The position numbers and the translations under genes were made by a program. A stretch of 64,000 bases of DNA from Gemmataceae bacterium (GTDB lineage: Bacteria; Planctomycetota; Planctomycetia; Gemmatales; Gemmataceae): positions 1-64,000 of the forward strand of contig JAHBXO010000013.1 of assembly GCA_019636445.1 (NCBI GenBank). The letters run 5' to 3'. The notes under the pieces are model-generated. The model saw only the letters and a list, made by a program, of their open reading frames with translations. It was not told the DNA's origin and searched no databases. The first letter of the stretch is position 1, and the number at the start of each line of letters is the position of its first letter. Below, piece after piece: positions 32,779-43,152 of this stretch.

Positions 32779-33855
32779 TCAGGCGGCGACCGCTTTGCGG
32801 CCCTTGGCGCCCTTCAGTTGCGTCCAGCCGTCCGTCGGCATGTTCATGGCCAGTTTCAGCGCGCCGACCGCGCCGGCGTACGAGGCGTCGCCCACGCGCG
32901 TCACCTTCGCGCCGCCGTAGTCCTTCAGCGACGATTCGATCACGCGGTCCAGACCCTTGAGCTGGCTCCCGCCGCCGCCCAGGATGATGTTCTGCCGCAG
33001 GCGGCTCTGGAATTCCGGGTCGAACTGGCCGATCATCTCGCGCACGGCGTTCACGATCGGCGTCACGATCGTGTTGCACGCCGCCTTGAGCGGTTCGGTG
33101 ATGTCGAAGTTCGTCGGCTTGCCGTTGACCGGCAGCTGCACGACGGCCTGTTCGCTCACGTCGTTCACGAAGCCGAACTTCTCCTTGATCTCGCGCACCA
33201 TGTTCCGCGACACTTGCGCCTGCGGGTACTTGGCCTTGAGCTTTTTCTCGAACTCTTCGTCGACGAGGTCGCCGCCCATCGAGAGCGTGACCTGGTCCTT
33301 CTCGCTGGGGTAGGTGCCGAAGAGCGGGCAGATGTCGATGGTGCCGGCCCCGATGTCGATGACAAGCGCGTCGGTCAGCCGGTTCATGCCGTAGGCGATG
33401 GTGAACGGCTCGGAGACGATCGCGACGGACTCGAAGATGCCGTCGACGGCGTCGAGGATGAATTTCTTGTTGAGGGTGTTCGCCCGGGAGGGGACGCCGA
33501 TGACGCCGAAGACGGGTCGCCCCGGCTCGCGGTGAACCATCTTGACGGCGTACTCGACGACCAGCCGCGTGGCGTCGGCGTGCTTCTTCACCTGCTTCTC
33601 GTCCAGCCCGGCCGCTTTGCCGTCGACGTACTTCAGCGCGCCCTTCTCGAAGGGGCGCACGACGTCGAGCGCCAGGCGATGTTCGACGATGTCCTTGCCG
33701 AAGACGAGGTCGCGGCCGAGCAGTGTCCGGGCGACGTGGTCCTTGGGCCAGCCGACCGCGGTCTGCATCACGTCGCGATAGCCCGTGGAGCTGGCGACGG
33801 ACGTCTTGAACGTGCCGAGATCCATCCCGACGAACACGGCATTGGAAGCGGACAT
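32779..33855 (-). CDS. Actin-like ATPase of the MreB/MamK type
   Basis: 358 residues. The actin-fold nucleotide motifs are all visible: phosphate-1 GMDLGTFKTSVA (10-21), connect-1 SEPFTIAYG (148-156), phosphate-2 VIDIGAGTIDI (165-175), GGDLVDEEF (195-202) and the adenosine motif ILGGGGSQLKGL (about 294-305). Length and sequence resemble MamK and MreB filaments more than DnaK or FtsA. It overlaps the upstream membrane-protein gene by TAATG (33853-33857), so the two are translated together. Probable role: ATP-dependent cytoplasmic filaments that organise the inner membrane or position a structure. Many planctomycetes lack FtsZ, which makes alternative cytoskeletal elements notable. Confidence 0.9.
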   Translation of the reverse strand: MSASNAVFVGMDLGTFKTSVASSTGYRDVMQTAVGWPKDHVARTLLGRDLVFGKDIVEHRLALDVVRPFEKGALKYVDGKAAGLDEKQVKKHADATRLVVEYAVKMVHREPGRPVFGVIGVPSRANTLNKKFILDAVDGIFESVAIVSEPFTIAYGMNRLTDALVIDIGAGTIDICPLFGTYPSEKDQVTLSMGGDLVDEEFEKKLKAKYPQAQVSRNMVREIKEKFGFVNDVSEQAVVQLPVNGKPTNFDITEPLKAACNTIVTPIVNAVREMIGQFDPEFQSRLRQNIILGGGGSQLKGLDRVIESSLKDYGGAKVTRVGDASYAGAVGALKLAMNMPTDGWTQLKGAKGRKAVAA

Positions 33856-34706
33856 TATCGTTCTCCGTGGGTGGTTTCGTGGTCGGCCAGTTCGGCCCGC
33901 AAGGAAAGGTTCTGATCGAGAATGTTCAGCAGCATGGCGTCTTCGCCGGCCTTCTCGGCCACTTGAAGCTGGACGATCTGTTCGGCGTAAGTGGGCCCCA
34001 AGTCGAACTTCTCGGCCTGGGGTAGTGGTCCGGCGTCGCGCCCTCCGACGGCGACATGACCGGCGGCCACCGCCAGCGGCATCGGTTGGCGCGCCCGCGC
34101 CGCCGAACGCTGGGTCGCGACCAGTATGGTGCCGATGAGGGCGAAGCCGAAGAGAGCCGCCGTCGCGAGAAGGACCTCGTTCGAAAGGCGGATACCGGGC
34201 GCGTCGACGGGCACGACCGGCGAGGCTTCGCGCACGACGATGATGGTCGGCTTCGGCTCCTCGCGCGGTTCACTGCGGACAGGTAAGAGTTCGTGGGTCG
34301 CGTTCGACTTCACCCAGGGCAGCAGGCCGGGCGTGCCGACGCCACCGCCAAGGCCCGCGGGCTGAAACGCCCCGGCCGGCATGATCGAAGACTGTGACGG
34401 CGGCGACGGCGGAATCGTGACGTTCACCACGACGGGAACGGTCGGCAGTTCCCATCGGGGAACGGCACGCTCCAGCATCCGCGTGATCACCCGGCTCGCC
34501 GAGTCGATCGCCGAACCGGTCGCAGTCCGCAAGGTCTCGACGAGTCCGGCGACGGCGCGCGGCGCGGCAGCCGGATCCGCGGCCGGCTTCGGCTGGACCT
34601 TGCGCGTGCCGACGTAGACTTCGATCTCGGGTGTCTCGGCGCGCAGGCCGCCGACGAGAAACGCCGATGCCGCGAGGGCGACAAGCCAGTGCCGTGTTCC
34701 GTGCAT
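33855..34706 (-). CDS. Single-span membrane protein coupled to the actin-like gene
   Basis: 283 residues from ATG 34706; the upstream frame to 34796 has no support. A signal peptide (HWLVALAASAFLVGGLRA) precedes a periplasmic or paryphoplasmic region of about 170 residues with a Pro/Ser segment. One TM helix follows (about 203-223, VLLATAALFGFALIGTILVA) and a cytoplasmic tail of about 60 residues. The tail is predicted helical (KFDLGPTYAEQIVQLQVAEK). Its stop codon overlaps the actin-like start codon, strong evidence that the tail may contact the filament protein. No known family is recognised. Confidence 0.8.
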   Translation of the reverse strand: MHGTRHWLVALAASAFLVGGLRAETPEIEVYVGTRKVQPKPAADPAAAPRAVAGLVETLRTATGSAIDSASRVITRMLERAVPRWELPTVPVVVNVTIPPSPPSQSSIMPAGAFQPAGLGGGVGTPGLLPWVKSNATHELLPVRSEPREEPKPTIIVVREASPVVPVDAPGIRLSNEVLLATAALFGFALIGTILVATQRSAARARQPMPLAVAAGHVAVGGRDAGPLPQAEKFDLGPTYAEQIVQLQVAEKAGEDAMLLNILDQNLSLRAELADHETTHGER

Positions 34707-35124
34707 GGTTCGATTCCGTTCGCGGCGCGGAGGGCGCGCGGTTGAAGCCCTTCGATCCGCAAACCTGTTATCGACCGCACAGCCGGAGCAATTCACATTC
34801 TCCGCAATTTTTGCCCATCTTCTCGCGGGTCAAGTCCGGTCCTGGTGACCCCGGATCACCCGAATCACGTTGCTTTCGGCATGGTCCACGCGGTAATCTG
34901 ATGGTCCTTCGAACCTGCCGGTCCGGTCGCCTCTCCTTGTTTCGATTGAATCGGTCCCCGGCGCTGGCGTAGAATGCTTTGGCTTCCCTTGCGAACAACC
35001 GGCTGGAATGGCCGGTTCACGTCCCGGCCGCTCTCCGCGGCGCCCAGACCCCGGCCGGGACGCCGAGCGACTCCGACCGACATCCCCGCCGCCGGACTCC
35101 GGCGGATTGACATCGAGGAATCCC
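34707..35124. other. Divergent intergenic region between the actin-like operon and prkA
   Basis: A 418-base gap with no convincing gene. It must hold a leftward promoter for the membrane/actin-like/Gly-rich operon and a rightward promoter for prkA; a candidate for the latter is at 34946-34975. Short GC-rich palindromes (CCGGC...GCCGG near 34995-35010 and around 35085-35105) occur in the prkA leader. Confidence 0.5.
34946..34975 (+). promoter_or_regulatory. Candidate promoter for prkA
   Basis: TTGAAT (34946-34951) and TAGAAT (34970-34975) are separated by 18 bases, four of six and five of six matches to sigma-70 consensus. The predicted leader is about 145 bases, ending at the GAGGAA Shine-Dalgarno of prkA. 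Confidence 0.45.
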
Positions 35125-37173
<2,049 letters not shown>

Positions 37174-37177
37174 GTTT

Positions 37178-37222
37178 GTTTAGCCGCGAGGCGGAGTCTT
37201 CGGAGCCGAGTGCGGCGCGAAC
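37178..37222. repeat. Single arm of the GTTTAGCCGCGA repeat family
   Basis: GTTTAGCCGCGAGGCGGAGT followed by CTTCGGAGCCGAGTGC matches, with few changes, the reverse complement of 51205-51240 and the plus strand of 51131-51166. It sits immediately after the prkA stop codon and before the orphan antitoxin, as a half-element without its inverted partner. Confidence 0.65.
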
Positions 37223-37249
37223 GTACGAGGGGGACCTGCGATTCCGTAA

Positions 37250-37447
37250 TTGACGCTCGAAATCCTGACGGCGTGGATCGACGCGATGGAAAAGCAAGTT
37301 GCCGCGCAGAGAGCCAAATCGGCGCGTACCAAAGATTGGCGCAAAACGGTCGGCATATTCGCGGGCAACGAGTTCATCGAACAACTCGATGCGACCGTGG
37401 CGGAAATGCGCGAAGCGGAGCGCCGGGCTGCACGACACATAAGCTAA
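37250..37447 (+). CDS. Orphan antitoxin-like protein, partial paralogue of the VapB-type gene
   Basis: 65 residues from a TTG at 37250 that directly follows an in-frame stop; an ATG at 37286 would give 53 residues. Alignment by eye with the next gene: LTAWIDAMEKQV, DWRKTVGIFAGNEFIEQL and EMREAERRAAR versus LAARIAALEKRV, DWRKSVGLFDDDPDFERE and AIRDAEREAAR. The DWRKTVG block is typical of antitoxins of PIN toxins in this group. No toxin gene follows this copy, so it is an orphan duplicate, perhaps a decaying one. The TTG start and lack of a close Shine-Dalgarno suggest weak translation. Confidence 0.6.
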   Translation: MTLEILTAWIDAMEKQVAAQRAKSARTKDWRKTVGIFAGNEFIEQLDATVAEMREAERRAARHIS

Positions 37448-37481
37448 TGGTTTCAAGACAAACGGTTGAGGGTGACGATCC

Positions 37482-37700
37482 ATGAGTGAAATCACACTCG
37501 AGAGTCTAGCGGCACGTATTGCAGCACTCGAAAAACGGGTAAACGATCAGTTGGCCGCCAAGCCGGAGCCACCGAAGGACTGGCGCAAGTCGGTTGGACT
37601 ATTCGATGACGATCCCGATTTCGAACGAGAAGTCGTTTCGGAAATCCTCGCGATTCGTGATGCCGAGCGGGAAGCGGCCAGACGAGGAGTTGCCGAGTGA
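37482..37700 (+). CDS. VapB-type antitoxin of a PIN toxin pair
   Basis: 72 residues beginning MSEITLESLAARIAALEKRV, with a coiled-coil N-terminus and DWRKSVGLFDDDPDFEREVV near the middle. Antitoxins of this sort wrap the PIN toxin with the C-terminal helix and bind their own promoter. Its stop codon overlaps the toxin start (GTGA at 37697-37700), giving coupled translation. GAGGGTGACG lies upstream of the start codon. Confidence 0.82.
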   Translation: MSEITLESLAARIAALEKRVNDQLAAKPEPPKDWRKSVGLFDDDPDFEREVVSEILAIRDAEREAARRGVAE

Positions 37701-38113
37701 TCCTTCTGGATACCGATCACTTGACCGTGTTTGAGATCCCCGGATCAGCCCGTCGGGATCGGCTCATCGCCCGAATGGCACTCACCACCGAGGTTATCGG
37801 CACGACGATCGTGAACGTCGAAGAACAGATGAGAGGATGGATCGCATCGATTGCAAAAGAAAGACAGGCGGCGCGGCAGGTTCGCTCCTACGCTCGCTTG
37901 GCCCAACTCTTTCGGTTCGTTTCGGGTTTTGAGATTTCCGATTTTGATCTCGCCGCCGCCGCGCTATTCGACTCCTACAGCCGCATCCGAATCAGTTCGT
38001 CCGATCGCAAGATCGCCGCCATCGCCGTGGCGCGGAACGCCCTGCTCCTGACGGCCAACCGGCGCGATTTCGAACTGGTCCCCGGCCTCCGCTTCGCCAA
38101 CTGGCTGGACTGA
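37697..38113 (+). CDS. vapC: VapC-type PIN-domain ribonuclease toxin
   Basis: 138 residues from a GTG overlapping the antitoxin stop. PIN acidic residues are in LLDTDHLTVF, VNVEEQMRGW, FDLAAAALFDSY and SSSDRKIAAIAVARNALLLT, followed by TANRRDFELVPGLRFANWLD, a typical VapC C-terminus. The enzyme cleaves RNA, often initiator tRNA or rRNA, when not bound by its antitoxin. A complete-looking type II module. Confidence 0.9.
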   Translation: MILLDTDHLTVFEIPGSARRDRLIARMALTTEVIGTTIVNVEEQMRGWIASIAKERQAARQVRSYARLAQLFRFVSGFEISDFDLAAAALFDSYSRIRISSSDRKIAAIAVARNALLLTANRRDFELVPGLRFANWLD

Positions 38114-38147
38114 TTCCCCGCCCCGCCTGTTCCGTTCCGGCCGTCGG

Positions 38148-38164
38148 CGTGCGATAATCGCACG
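38148..38164. promoter_or_regulatory. Perfect palindrome overlapping a possible -10 box upstream of the WD40 kinase gene
   Basis: CGTGCGA TAA TCGCACG is a perfect 7-3-7 inverted repeat. It contains GATAAT (38153-38158), a -10-like hexamer, 21 bases before the kinase start codon. A dimeric regulator bound here would block this promoter, though the -35 match is poor. Confidence 0.4.
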
Positions 38165-38178
38165 ACCGAGGCCGAACC

Positions 38179-41100
38179 ATGCCCGACCCGTCCCCCAACC
38201 CGCAACCGCCCACGGAATCATTCGTACCGAGCGTGCGCACGGCGGACTACGACGCGCGCGACGCCGACCGCCTCCTTGCGGGTCGTTATCGACTCATCGA
38301 ACCGGTCGGCGAAGGCGGCATGGGCACCGTCTGGAAGGCGGAACAGACCGAACCGGTCCGCCGGCTTGTGGCGCTCAAGCTCATTCGAACGGGCACCGAC
38401 ACGAAGGCGGTGCTCGCGCGCTTCGAGGCCGAGCGGCAGGCGCTCGCGATGATGGACCATCCGAACATCGCGAAGGTGCTGGACGCCGACATGACGGACG
38501 ACGGCCGGCCGTTCTTCGTCATGGAACTGGTGCGCGGCGAGCCGATCACGCGGTATTGCACCGCGAAGAACCTCGACGCGAAGCAGCGGCTGGAGCTGTT
38601 CGTTCCGGTCTGCCAGGCGATCCAGCACGCGCATCAGAAGGGGATCATCCACCGGGACATCAAGCCATCAAACGTTTTGGTGGCCGAGTACGACGGTCGG
38701 CCGGTGCCGAAGGTGATCGACTTCGGCGTGGCGAAGGCCGCCGGCGGCCGGCTGACCGACACGACGCTGCAGACCGGCCACGGCGCGATTGTCGGCACGC
38801 CGGAATACATGTCGCCGGAGCAGGCCGCCGATTCGGCCGACATCGACACGCGCTCGGACGTCTACGCCCTCGGCGTGCTGATCTACGAAATGCTGACGGG
38901 CGCGCCGCCGCACGACCGGGCAAAGCTCAAGGCCGCCGGCCTCCTCGAAATCCTCCGCGTCGTCCGCGAGGACGAGCCGCCGCCGCCCAGTTCCAAGCTG
39001 GCGAACCTGCGCGTGCCGAACGTGCAGGAACTGGACTGGATCGTGTTGAAGGCGTTGGAGAAGGACCGCGCGCGGCGGTACGATTCGGCGAACGCGCTGG
39101 CGGCGGACATCCAGCGGCACCTGGCGAACGAGACGGTGAGCGCCGGGCCGCCCGGCGCCGGCTATCGGCTGCGCAAGTTCGCCCGCCGCCACCGCGCCGC
39201 CGTGCTCGGTTCTTTGGCGATTCTCTTCGCACTCGTAGCGGGGCTGACCGGCGCGGTCTGGGGTCTGGTCGAAGCGCGGCACCAACGGGACGAGGCCGAC
39301 AAGGCGCGCAGCACCGCGATCGACGAAAAGCGGGAGGCCGATGCCGCCCGCGTCGCCGAGAGCGAGGCACGCGCGAAGGCCGAGACCGCCCGCAAAACCG
39401 CCGAAGCCGAACAGGCGCGCGCTGAAACGGAACGCATCGCGAAGGAGAAGGCCGCCGTGCGCGCCGACGGCCTTCGCCTCGGCGCCGAAGCCACCAACGC
39501 CTTGCGCACCGATCCGGCACTCTCCCTGCTGCTCGCGATCGAAGGCGTGAAGCGGCATCCGCACCACCTCACCTTCGCCGCGCTCGCCGACGCCGCGGCC
39601 GCCCTGCACGAGACGAAGACGATCGCGAACATCGCCGCGCCGCTCGCCGTCTTTCCCGACGGGAAGCGCTTCGCCTGCGCCGTGACCGACGGGCACCACG
39701 GCGAGCGCGCCAAGGCGCGAGCCGTGACGATCTTCGATTCCACCGGCAAGCCCGGCGTCTCCTGGCCCGGTTTCGGCCTCGACGTTGGCGCGATCGCCCT
39801 CAGCCCCGACGGCACCAAGGCTGCCACCGCCCTGATCGGCGCGATGCTCGCCGAGATCGGCGATGGGGAAAAGAAAGACCGCGCACTCTATACCGCCCGC
39901 GCCGTCTATGTCTGGGACACCGCCACCGGGCGCGACCTCCTGCACCTTCGCGGACACACCGAGCGCGTCGTCTCCATCGAATTCAGCCCGGACGGCTCGC
40001 GCATCCTCACCGCGTCCTTCGACGGCACCGCCCGCCAGTGGAATGCGACCACCGGCGAACCGATCGGCCCGCCCATGGCGCACGAGTGCTCGCTCCTGCT
40101 CGCCCGCTATAGCCCCGATGGCACGCGCATCCTCGCCCTACCCTCCGGCCGTATCGAATACGAAGACAGTTGGAAGGAACTCGAGAAGGCGCCGAACCCG
40201 CCCCGGTTCGATCCCGGCCCGACCGATCGGCCGATCCGATTCCTGAACATCGTCGGTAAGCAGTCCGGCTCCGCATCCGCCGGCGACAGCTTCGCCGCCC
40301 GCGTCTGGGACGCCGCCACCGGCAAGCAGGTCGCCGGCCTACGCCGCAAGCGCACCGTCACTCAACTCTTCCACAACTGGACCGTCACGCAGGGCCGCTT
40401 CAGCCCCGACGGGAAACACGTCGCCCTCGCCTTCACCGACAAACTCGCCGGCATCTGGGACGCCACGAAGGACGGCGCGGAACTGTACCTGCTGACCGGC
40501 CACGAAGGTTCCGTCAACGATGTCGGCTTTACCTCGAACGGCCAGACGATTCAGACGGTGGGCGACGACGGCCGGCTGCACGAATACCGTGCCGGTGCCG
40601 GTGCGCCCACATTTATCAACGGCTACGGAGCGGGGGCGAAAAAGGCCGTGCGGCACGCGACGGACGAACGCTGGCGGCTCGTGATCGGCGCGACGGACCT
40701 CGCCGTCTGGCCCGGCGAAGCGCACAAGGGCACGGGTGGGTTTGCGAGTCTTCTCGGCCATCGCAGCCGAATCCACGACGCCGCATTCCTCGGCCCCGAC
40801 GCCGTCGTCTCCGTCGGGAGCGATCATACCGCGCGCCTCTGGTCGATTGCCAAGCCGCCGGAGCTGGCGACACTTATCCCACTCGGAATGGCTAGAGTCG
40901 CCGCGTTCGACGTCAGCCCCGAAGGAGCGCGGCTTGCCGTCGCCATTGATAGCGACGACGCCCCCGTCCGCGTGCTCGACCTGCGCACCGGCGCGCAACT
41001 CGCGGAGTTCGGCAGGGGCGCCGTGCTCGGCCGCATCCGCTCCATCCGTTTCCACCCCGACGGCACGCAGATCGTGACCGCCTCGGACGTGACGACGGGC

Positions 41101-42021
41101 AGCCGTGGCGGCAAGGTCGTCAACAACTCGGCCGTCCACATCTGGGACGCGAAGACTGGCGAAGACCTGTATTCGTTCCCGACGCACGTTTACGGGGCGC
41201 GCTTCGCCGCGTTCCTGCCAGACGGGCGGCGCATCCTCACCGTCGCGGACGGCAATCGCCGATCCTTCGGCGGGTCCGTGAGCGGTTCGCGGTCCAGTTC
41301 GGAATTCGATGGCTGGGTGCGCGTGTGGGACGCGACGACGCGGCGGGTCGCGTACGAGGTGGCCGAGCGCATTCAGGGCAGCGCGGTGCCGTCGATCGCT
41401 GCCAGTGGCAGCCGGTTCGCTCTCCCGACGGCCAAGGGTGCCATCGTCCACGACGCGGCAACCGGCGCGGAGGCGTGGCGGGCGACGGACAAAACTTGGC
41501 AGAACGCCGCGACGCTGCCTCCGGCGAATGCACTTGTGGCGACGTGGGGCAGCCTCAAGATTGTCCTGCGCGATCCCGCGGACGGAACCATGAAATTCGA
41601 GATTCCCCGTCCGGCGACAGCGGCACTGGTTTACACGCGCGATGGCCATAGGATGGCCGTGCCGAGTTCGTCCGCCATCCTTCTGATCGATGCGCGGACC
41701 GGTGCCATCCTTTGGGAATTGATCGGCCACGAAGGACCAGTGCGCGGGGTCGACTTCACCGCGGACGGCAAACGGTTACTCTCGTTCGCGGACGACCGCA
41801 CCGCCGTCGTGTGGGACCTTCCCTCCGGCCAATTGCGCATTGTCCACCGTTCACCGACGCCGATCCGGCACGCCGCGTTTCGGCCCGATGGCAGCCTTGT
41901 GACGGCCGGCGACGACGGGTTCGTTCGCCTCTGGCCCACCGATCCGGTGGCCGTCCTGTCGCAGCGCGCCCCCCGCTCTCTCACACCAGTCGAGCGTGCC
42001 CGCTACGACGTGCCGGAGTGA
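38179..42021 (+). CDS. Ser/Thr protein kinase with WD40 beta-propeller sensor
   Basis: 1280 residues. The kinase domain (about 35-320) has intact motifs: glycine loop [13 protein letters not shown] (43-55), K67 in [14 protein letters not shown] (158-165), DFG (181-183) and MSPEQA. One TM helix lies at about 341-365, then an Ala/Glu/Lys coiled coil ([20 protein letters not shown] onward). The rest is a series of WD40 repeats ([60 protein letters not shown]), probably two propellers. The layout is the standard planctomycete STPK-WD40 receptor. A palindrome at 38148-38164 overlaps its putative promoter. Confidence 0.92.
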   Translation: MPDPSPNPQPPTESFVPSVRTADYDARDADRLLAGRYRLIEPVGEGGMGTVWKAEQTEPVRRLVALKLIRTGTDTKAVLARFEAERQALAMMDHPNIAKVLDADMTDDGRPFFVMELVRGEPITRYCTAKNLDAKQRLELFVPVCQAIQHAHQKGIIHRDIKPSNVLVAEYDGRPVPKVIDFGVAKAAGGRLTDTTLQTGHGAIVGTPEYMSPEQAADSADIDTRSDVYALGVLIYEMLTGAPPHDRAKLKAAGLLEILRVVREDEPPPPSSKLANLRVPNVQELDWIVLKALEKDRARRYDSANALAADIQRHLANETVSAGPPGAGYRLRKFARRHRAAVLGSLAILFALVAGLTGAVWGLVEARHQRDEADKARSTAIDEKREADAARVAESEARAKAETARKTAEAEQARAETERIAKEKAAVRADGLRLGAEATNALRTDPALSLLLAIEGVKRHPHHLTFAALADAAAALHETKTIANIAAPLAVFPDGKRFACAVTDGHHGERAKARAVTIFDSTGKPGVSWPGFGLDVGAIALSPDGTKAATALIGAMLAEIGDGEKKDRALYTARAVYVWDTATGRDLLHLRGHTERVVSIEFSPDGSRILTASFDGTARQWNATTGEPIGPPMAHECSLLLARYSPDGTRILALPSGRIEYEDSWKELEKAPNPPRFDPGPTDRPIRFLNIVGKQSGSASAGDSFAARVWDAATGKQVAGLRRKRTVTQLFHNWTVTQGRFSPDGKHVALAFTDKLAGIWDATKDGAELYLLTGHEGSVNDVGFTSNGQTIQTVGDDGRLHEYRAGAGAPTFINGYGAGAKKAVRHATDERWRLVIGATDLAVWPGEAHKGTGGFASLLGHRSRIHDAAFLGPDAVVSVGSDHTARLWSIAKPPELATLIPLGMARVAAFDVSPEGARLAVAIDSDDAPVRVLDLRTGAQLAEFGRGAVLGRIRSIRFHPDGTQIVTASDVTTGSRGGKVVNNSAVHIWDAKTGEDLYSFPTHVYGARFAAFLPDGRRILTVADGNRRSFGGSVSGSRSSSEFDGWVRVWDATTRRVAYEVAERIQGSAVPSIAASGSRFALPTAKGAIVHDAATGAEAWRATDKTWQNAATLPPANALVATWGSLKIVLRDPADGTMKFEIPRPATAALVYTRDGHRMAVPSSSAILLIDARTGAILWELIGHEGPVRGVDFTADGKRLLSFADDRTAVVWDLPSGQLRIVHRSPTPIRHAAFRPDGSLVTAGDDGFVRLWPTDPVAVLSQRAPRSLTPVERARYDVPE

Positions 42022-42024
42022 CAC

Positions 42025-42993
42025 TCACGCCGCCACTGCCGCCTTCAGTTTCTCCAGGCCGGTCTTCGCCACGGTCAGGCCGTCCTGCTTCCAGTAATCG
42101 CGGTTGAACAACTCCAGCGAGAGGTAGCCTCGATAACCGATCGCCTTCAGCGATTGGAAGACTTCCTTCAGGGGCGCGACGCCGTCGCCGGGGTAGACGC
42201 GGTCGGCGTCGGTGATGGCGGCGCGGTCCTTTTTCGGGTAGTCGTTGACGTGGAAGATGCCGATGGCGCCGCCGGCGAGCATCTTGAGGCCGTGGAAGTC
42301 GGAGCCGCCCTTGTAGAGGTGGTAGACGTCCGGCAGGATGCAGCCGCCGAGTTTGCCGCACTCGGAGGCGATGAGGAAGGCTTCGCCGAGCCGGCGGAGC
42401 GTTTTGGAGAAGCCCCAGATTTCGACCTGCGGCGTGACGCCCATCGACTGGCCGAGTTCGAGGAGGGCGCGGTAGCGGTCGGCGGCGGCGACGAGGTCGA
42501 AGACGGGATTGGAGTTTTTCGGGTCGTCACGGGCGCTGGTGCCACCGGTCGCACCGACGGGAGGGGCGGCGATCCGGCTGCCGCCGATTTTTTGCACCCA
42601 ATCCATGTCCCGTTTCGCGGTCTCCAGGCCCTTCTTGCGTCGGGTCTCGTCTTCGATGATCCATTCGGCAAAACCGATAGCGCTGGGCACCTTGAGGCCG
42701 GCGTCGGCGATTCGCTTGCCGAGGTCCTTGAGGTCGCCGCCGTCCTTGACGTAGGCGTCGAGTTCGGCGATCCAGGGTTCGATGGCGTGGTAGCCGGCCT
42801 TGGAGGCAATGTCGATCAGTTGTAGGATCGGCCGGGACTTGCCGTTGTCGCGGACGGTACTGGTATTCAGGCAGTAACCCAACGATTCGGCCTTGGGGGC
42901 CGGGGTGGGATCGGCGGCGACGGAGGTGCTGGCGAGGAATCCCATTCCGGCGGTGCCAAGGAGCCAATCGCGGCGATCGGGAAACGAAGTCAT
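42025..42993 (-). CDS. Tat-exported sugar phosphate isomerase/epimerase-like TIM barrel
   Basis: 322 residues from ATG 42993. An upstream in-frame ATG at 43056 has a better Shine-Dalgarno (AAGGGAGAG) and would add 21 residues; both are possible. The N-terminus FPDRRDWLLGTAGMGFLAST is a twin-arginine signal. The mature part is an AP_endonuc_2/xylose-isomerase-like barrel: HAIEPWIAELDAYVKDGG, QVEIWGFSKTL, CILPDVYHLYKGGSDFHG, IGIFHVNDYPKKDR and GYLSLELFNRDYWK, with metal-binding Glu, Asp and His in the expected order. Related proteins handle keto-sugars or inositols. The open frame upstream to 44445 is shadow from the histidine kinase. Confidence 0.88.
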   Translation of the reverse strand: MTSFPDRRDWLLGTAGMGFLASTSVAADPTPAPKAESLGYCLNTSTVRDNGKSRPILQLIDIASKAGYHAIEPWIAELDAYVKDGGDLKDLGKRIADAGLKVPSAIGFAEWIIEDETRRKKGLETAKRDMDWVQKIGGSRIAAPPVGATGGTSARDDPKNSNPVFDLVAAADRYRALLELGQSMGVTPQVEIWGFSKTLRRLGEAFLIASECGKLGGCILPDVYHLYKGGSDFHGLKMLAGGAIGIFHVNDYPKKDRAAITDADRVYPGDGVAPLKEVFQSLKAIGYRGYLSLELFNRDYWKQDGLTVAKTGLEKLKAAVAA

Positions 42994-43152
42994 GAGGGAA
43001 CCCAACGGAGAAAAGGTAGAACGGCTATTATTGATCGTGCCGTCACCGCTTGCCATGCTAAACTCTCCCTTATCCGCCATGCCGGACTCGAGGCCACAAC
43101 GCCCATGTCTGCCCAATGGGTGGGACCAACGCCATCCCGGACAAGGTCCCCC

